Shown: one piece after another, positions 30,236 to 32,587 of the stretch
Numbering within the stretch: position 1 is the first letter of the stretch
Layout of the letters: the number at the start of each line of letters is the position of its first letter
The notes under the pieces: model-generated
Database searches by the model: none
What the model saw: only the letters and a program-made list of their open reading frames with translations
Told to the model about the DNA's origin: nothing
DNA from: Xanthobacteraceae bacterium
Lineage (GTDB): Bacteria; Pseudomonadota; Alphaproteobacteria; Rhizobiales; Xanthobacteraceae
Reading direction: 5' to 3'
Assembly (NCBI GenBank): GCA_019746135.1
Contig: JAIESI010000172.1
Coordinates: 1 to 32,587 of the forward strand
Length of the DNA: 32,587 nt
Position numbers and translations under genes: made by a program

Positions 30236-31258
30236 TCACTGGGTGATGCCGGCGGTCGGTTCGGCGGAGTCGGCGGGAGCCGCGGCCGCGACGATGGGCG
30301 TGGCGGCGGCGACGGTGACGCGGCCGGGCGCGGTGACGGTGGCCTGGACGGTGCGGTTGGACTGCACGTTGACGACGCTGACGATGTCGCCGACCGAGCC
30401 GGCTTCGACCGCCTTGCCGCGGACTGACAGCAGGATGCCGGGCATCTGGTAGACGATGGTCACCGGCTCGTTGCGCTGCACCGCGACCGGCTTCATCAGG
30501 TCGTTCATGCGCACCGCCTGGCCCGCGCGCATCGGCTGGCGCACCGCCATGCCGATCGCCTGCTCGGGCGACACGCCGTCGGTGCCGGCCTCGACCCTGG
30601 GGCGGCGCTCGATGGTGACGTCGGAGCCCTTGATCGTCTCGCCCTGGCGCAGCGGCCGCGTCAGCGTCGCGATCTCGATCATCTCGCGCGCCGTGCCGGT
30701 GAAGCGCAGCGGCAGGCGGCGCGACATGGCGCTGCCGGGGAGCTCGAAGGCGATGTCGAAGCGCCCGGTGCGCGGGTCGGCGTTCATCCGCGTCACCATC
30801 AGGTCGGCGGTGACGGTCGCCTCGACATGCATGACGCGGATGTCGCGATCGAAGACCACGGCGATGTTCTGCGCTTCGCCGAAGCCGTACTGGCCGGCGA
30901 TCGCGCGTGCGATCCGCTCGGAAATGTCCTTGCTGGTGATGACGCGGGAGAGCCGCGTCACCACGACCTCGCTCAAGCCGTCGGTGTCGACGCCGGCGAG
31001 GTCGTGCGGGCGGAGCGCTTCGGCGATGCGCTGCACCGGCACCGAGCCGGTCTGGCCGAGGTCGGGCGCGCGGAAGATCGGCACGCTCGCCGCGGGACCG
31101 GCGTTCTCGACGAGGTCGCCGATGCGGACCACCTCGGAGGTGACGGTGACCAGCTCCTTGAGCTTCGGCGTCGCGGCGCGGGGGCCCGCGACCGCTTCGT
31201 GACCGAGCGCGAGAAGCAGAGCGAGAGCGATGGCGATCCGGATCATGGACTGGCTCAT
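30236..31258 (-). CDS. flgA: P-ring assembly chaperone FlgA
   Basis: A 340-residue FlgA, longer than the roughly 220 residues of enteric FlgA. Residues 1-25 are a signal peptide (MSQSMIRIAIALALLLALGHEAVAG). The extra N-terminal part (about 30-200) is followed by the SAF/FlgA domain: IATLTRPLRQGETIKGSDVTIERRP, AIGMAVRQPMRAGQAVRMNDLMKPVAVQRNEPVTIVYQMPGILLSVRGKAVEAGSVGDIVSVVNVQSNRTVQATV. It assists FlgI assembly in the periplasm. GAGG lies seven bases before ATG 31258. The gene begins 9 bp after the flgG stop and its own stop overlaps the flgH GTG. Confidence 0.94.
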   Translation of the reverse strand: MSQSMIRIAIALALLLALGHEAVAGPRAATPKLKELVTVTSEVVRIGDLVENAGPAASVPIFRAPDLGQTGSVPVQRIAEALRPHDLAGVDTDGLSEVVVTRLSRVITSKDISERIARAIAGQYGFGEAQNIAVVFDRDIRVMHVEATVTADLMVTRMNADPRTGRFDIAFELPGSAMSRRLPLRFTGTAREMIEIATLTRPLRQGETIKGSDVTIERRPRVEAGTDGVSPEQAIGMAVRQPMRAGQAVRMNDLMKPVAVQRNEPVTIVYQMPGILLSVRGKAVEAGSVGDIVSVVNVQSNRTVQATVTAPGRVTVAAATPIVAAAAPADSAEPTAGITQ

Positions 31259-31267
31259 GAACTTGCC

Positions 31268-32056
31268 TCAGCGCATCAGGTTGGAGGCGGCCGACAGCAT
31301 CTGGTCGGCGGCGCTGATCACCTTGCCGTTCATCTCGTAGGCGCGCTGCGCGGCGATCAGGTCGGAGATCTCGGTGACCGCCTCGACATTGGCCTGTTCG
31401 AGGCTGCCCTGCTGCAGGTCGCCCATGCCGTCGATGTTCGGCACGCCGTCCTGCGGCTGGCCCGAGGCGGGTGTCTCGACGAACAGGTTGTCGCCGATCG
31501 CCTGCAGCCCCGCCTTGTTGATGAAGCGCGTCAGCACCAGCTGGCCGAGGATGCTCGGCTGGGCCTGGTTGGGCAGCGTCACCGAGACCTGGCCGTTCGG
31601 CGCGACGGTGACCGACTGGGCGTTGTTCGGGATGGTGACGCCGGGCTGGATGACGTTGCCCTGCTGCGTGACGATGCGGCCCTGGTTGTCCATCTGGAAC
31701 GAGCCGTCGCGGGTGTAGCTGAACGATCCGTCCGGCATCAGCACCTTGAAGAAGCCTTCACCGCGGATCGCGACGTTGAGGTCGCCGCCGGTCGGCGAGA
31801 TCGTGCCTTGCGTCATCAGCCGCGGCGTGCCGACGGTCTTGACGCCGCCGCCGAGGTCGATGCCCACCGGCAGGATGTTGCCCTGGGTCGAGGTCTGCGT
31901 GCCGATGCGGCGCACGTGCTCGTAGAGCAGGTCCTGGAATTCGGCACGCTGGCGCTTGTAGCCGGTCGTGCGCATGTTGGCGATGTTGTTGGAGATGACC
32001 TGGACGTTGAGCTCCTGGGCCATCATTCCGGTCGCTGCGGTGTGGAGTGCGCGCAT
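31268..32056 (-). CDS. flgG: Distal rod protein FlgG
   Basis: A 262-residue FlgG of standard length. It begins MRALHTAATGMMAQELNVQVISNNIANMRTTGYKRQRAEFQDLLYE and has the conserved GEGFFKVLMPDGSFSYTRDGSFQMDNQGRIV core. The C-terminal helix is LEQANVEAVTEISDLIAAQRAYEMNGKVISAADQMLSAASNLMR. It is exported by the flagellar type III system and polymerises as the distal rod. AAGGA precedes ATG 32056. It sits between flgF and flgA in one operon. Confidence 0.96.
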   Translation of the reverse strand: MRALHTAATGMMAQELNVQVISNNIANMRTTGYKRQRAEFQDLLYEHVRRIGTQTSTQGNILPVGIDLGGGVKTVGTPRLMTQGTISPTGGDLNVAIRGEGFFKVLMPDGSFSYTRDGSFQMDNQGRIVTQQGNVIQPGVTIPNNAQSVTVAPNGQVSVTLPNQAQPSILGQLVLTRFINKAGLQAIGDNLFVETPASGQPQDGVPNIDGMGDLQQGSLEQANVEAVTEISDLIAAQRAYEMNGKVISAADQMLSAASNLMR

Positions 32057-32086
32057 GGCGGTGTCCTTGCGATGTCCTCTTGAGCG

Positions 32087-32587
32087 TTACGCCGGCACTT
32101 CAGCGAGCTGCTGGAGCGAGTTCTTCCGCATCTCGCCCTGCTGCTGGAGAATGGTCGCGACTTCGGTGTAGGCGCGCGTCACCTCGATCATGCGGCTCAT
32201 CGCCAGCACCGGGCGGACGTTGGATTTCTCGATCGCGCCCTGGATGACGTTCGGCTTCTCGACCGGGATCGGCGTCACGCCCTCGGGCGCGCGGAAAGCG
32301 CTGGCGCCGTCCTTGCGCAGTTGCTGCATCTCGTCGAAGCGCACGAGGCGGAGCTTGCCGCGCGTGGAATCGGAGGTGAGGCTGAGCCCCTCGCGCACCT
32401 TGATGGTGCCGTCCTTGGTGATGACGATATCGCGGTCGGTGTTCTGCAGAATGATCGGACCGCCGTCGCCGAGCACCTTGTCGCCGCTGCTGGTGACGAC
32501 CTCGCCGGCATTGTTGAGCTGCAGCGCGCCGTTCCTGGTGTAGCGCTCGCCGCCCGCGGTCTGCACCACCAGCATGCCTTCGCCGTC
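32087..32587 (-). CDS. flgF: Proximal rod protein FlgF (5' end outside the window)
   Basis: The C-terminal 166 or so residues of FlgF; the frame is open to the window edge (DGEGMLVVQTAGGERYTRNGALQLNNAGEVV). The body shows VLGDGGPIILQNTDRDIVITKDGTI and the C-terminal helix IQGAIEKSNVRPVLAMSRMIEVTRAYTEVATILQQQGEMRKNSLQQLAEVPA. FlgF forms part of the proximal rod. The internal ATG at 32573-32575 is not a real start because the conserved core continues upstream. The stop is 30 bp before flgG. Confidence 0.95.
   Translation of the reverse strand, partial: DGEGMLVVQTAGGERYTRNGALQLNNAGEVVTSSGDKVLGDGGPIILQNTDRDIVITKDGTIKVREGLSLTSDSTRGKLRLVRFDEMQQLRKDGASAFRAPEGVTPIPVEKPNVIQGAIEKSNVRPVLAMSRMIEVTRAYTEVATILQQQGEMRKNSLQQLAEVPA

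Overview
The window is high-GC DNA from an alphaproteobacterium, most likely of the Hyphomicrobiales (Bradyrhizobium / Rhodopseudomonas / Xanthobacteraceae side). The evidence is a Caulobacter-type flagellar gene set with the class-specific regulators flbT, flaF and fliX, a short muramidase-less FlgJ, a DksA with a single cysteine, and rhizobial-style palindromic intergenic repeats. The assignment rests on gene content and style, not on a database match.

Layout. (1) 1-7077, housekeeping and stress genes: the tail of an unknown protein, a tandem 36-bp repeat, a universal stress protein, a SixA-like histidine phosphatase, a DAO-type flavin oxidoreductase with a long disordered tail, a rhodanese, a MoxR-type AAA+ ATPase, an exported M20 amidohydrolase whose leader carries a palindromic repeat, and an exported MsrB. 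(2) 7078-21305, flagellar block I: flgE-flgK-flgL on the plus strand, then on the minus strand flbT-flaF, two near-identical flagellins, a TPR/GT41 glycosyltransferase, a FlaG-like protein, flgN, flgJ and flgI, followed by divergent fliX and then dksA. (3) 21400-29480, a catabolic insert: a frameshifted glucokinase, a LysR regulator, both subunits of a Rieske ring-hydroxylating dioxygenase, a TctC/Bug solute-binding protein, an aromatic-type FAD monooxygenase and a MetE-like methyltransferase. Related palindromic repeats flank it on both sides. (4) 29484-32587, flagellar block II: flgF (cut by the window end), flgG, flgA and flgH, reading leftward.

How the parts work together. Block I and block II build the rod, L/P rings, hook, hook-filament junction and filament. 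FlgI/FlgJ/FlgH/FlgA/FlgG/FlgF make the rod and rings, FlgE the hook, FlgK/FlgL the junction (FlgN as chaperone), and the two flagellins the filament, with FlbT/FlaF tuning flagellin expression. Two sigma-54 promoters are readable, before flgE and before flgI. AT-centred dyads of the form CGGCA-N5-TGCCG lie about 100-120 bp upstream of flagellar start sites and are candidate enhancer sites for an FlbD-type activator; FliX, the partner of FlbD in Caulobacter, is encoded here. The TPR/GT41 protein next to the flagellins is a good candidate flagellin glycosyltransferase.

The most interesting items are the shared palindromic repeat inside the coding sequence of the M20 protein's leader, the flagellar regulatory dyads, the flagellin-linked glycosyltransferase, and the repeat-bracketed aromatic catabolism insert containing an out-of-place cobalamin-independent methyltransferase.
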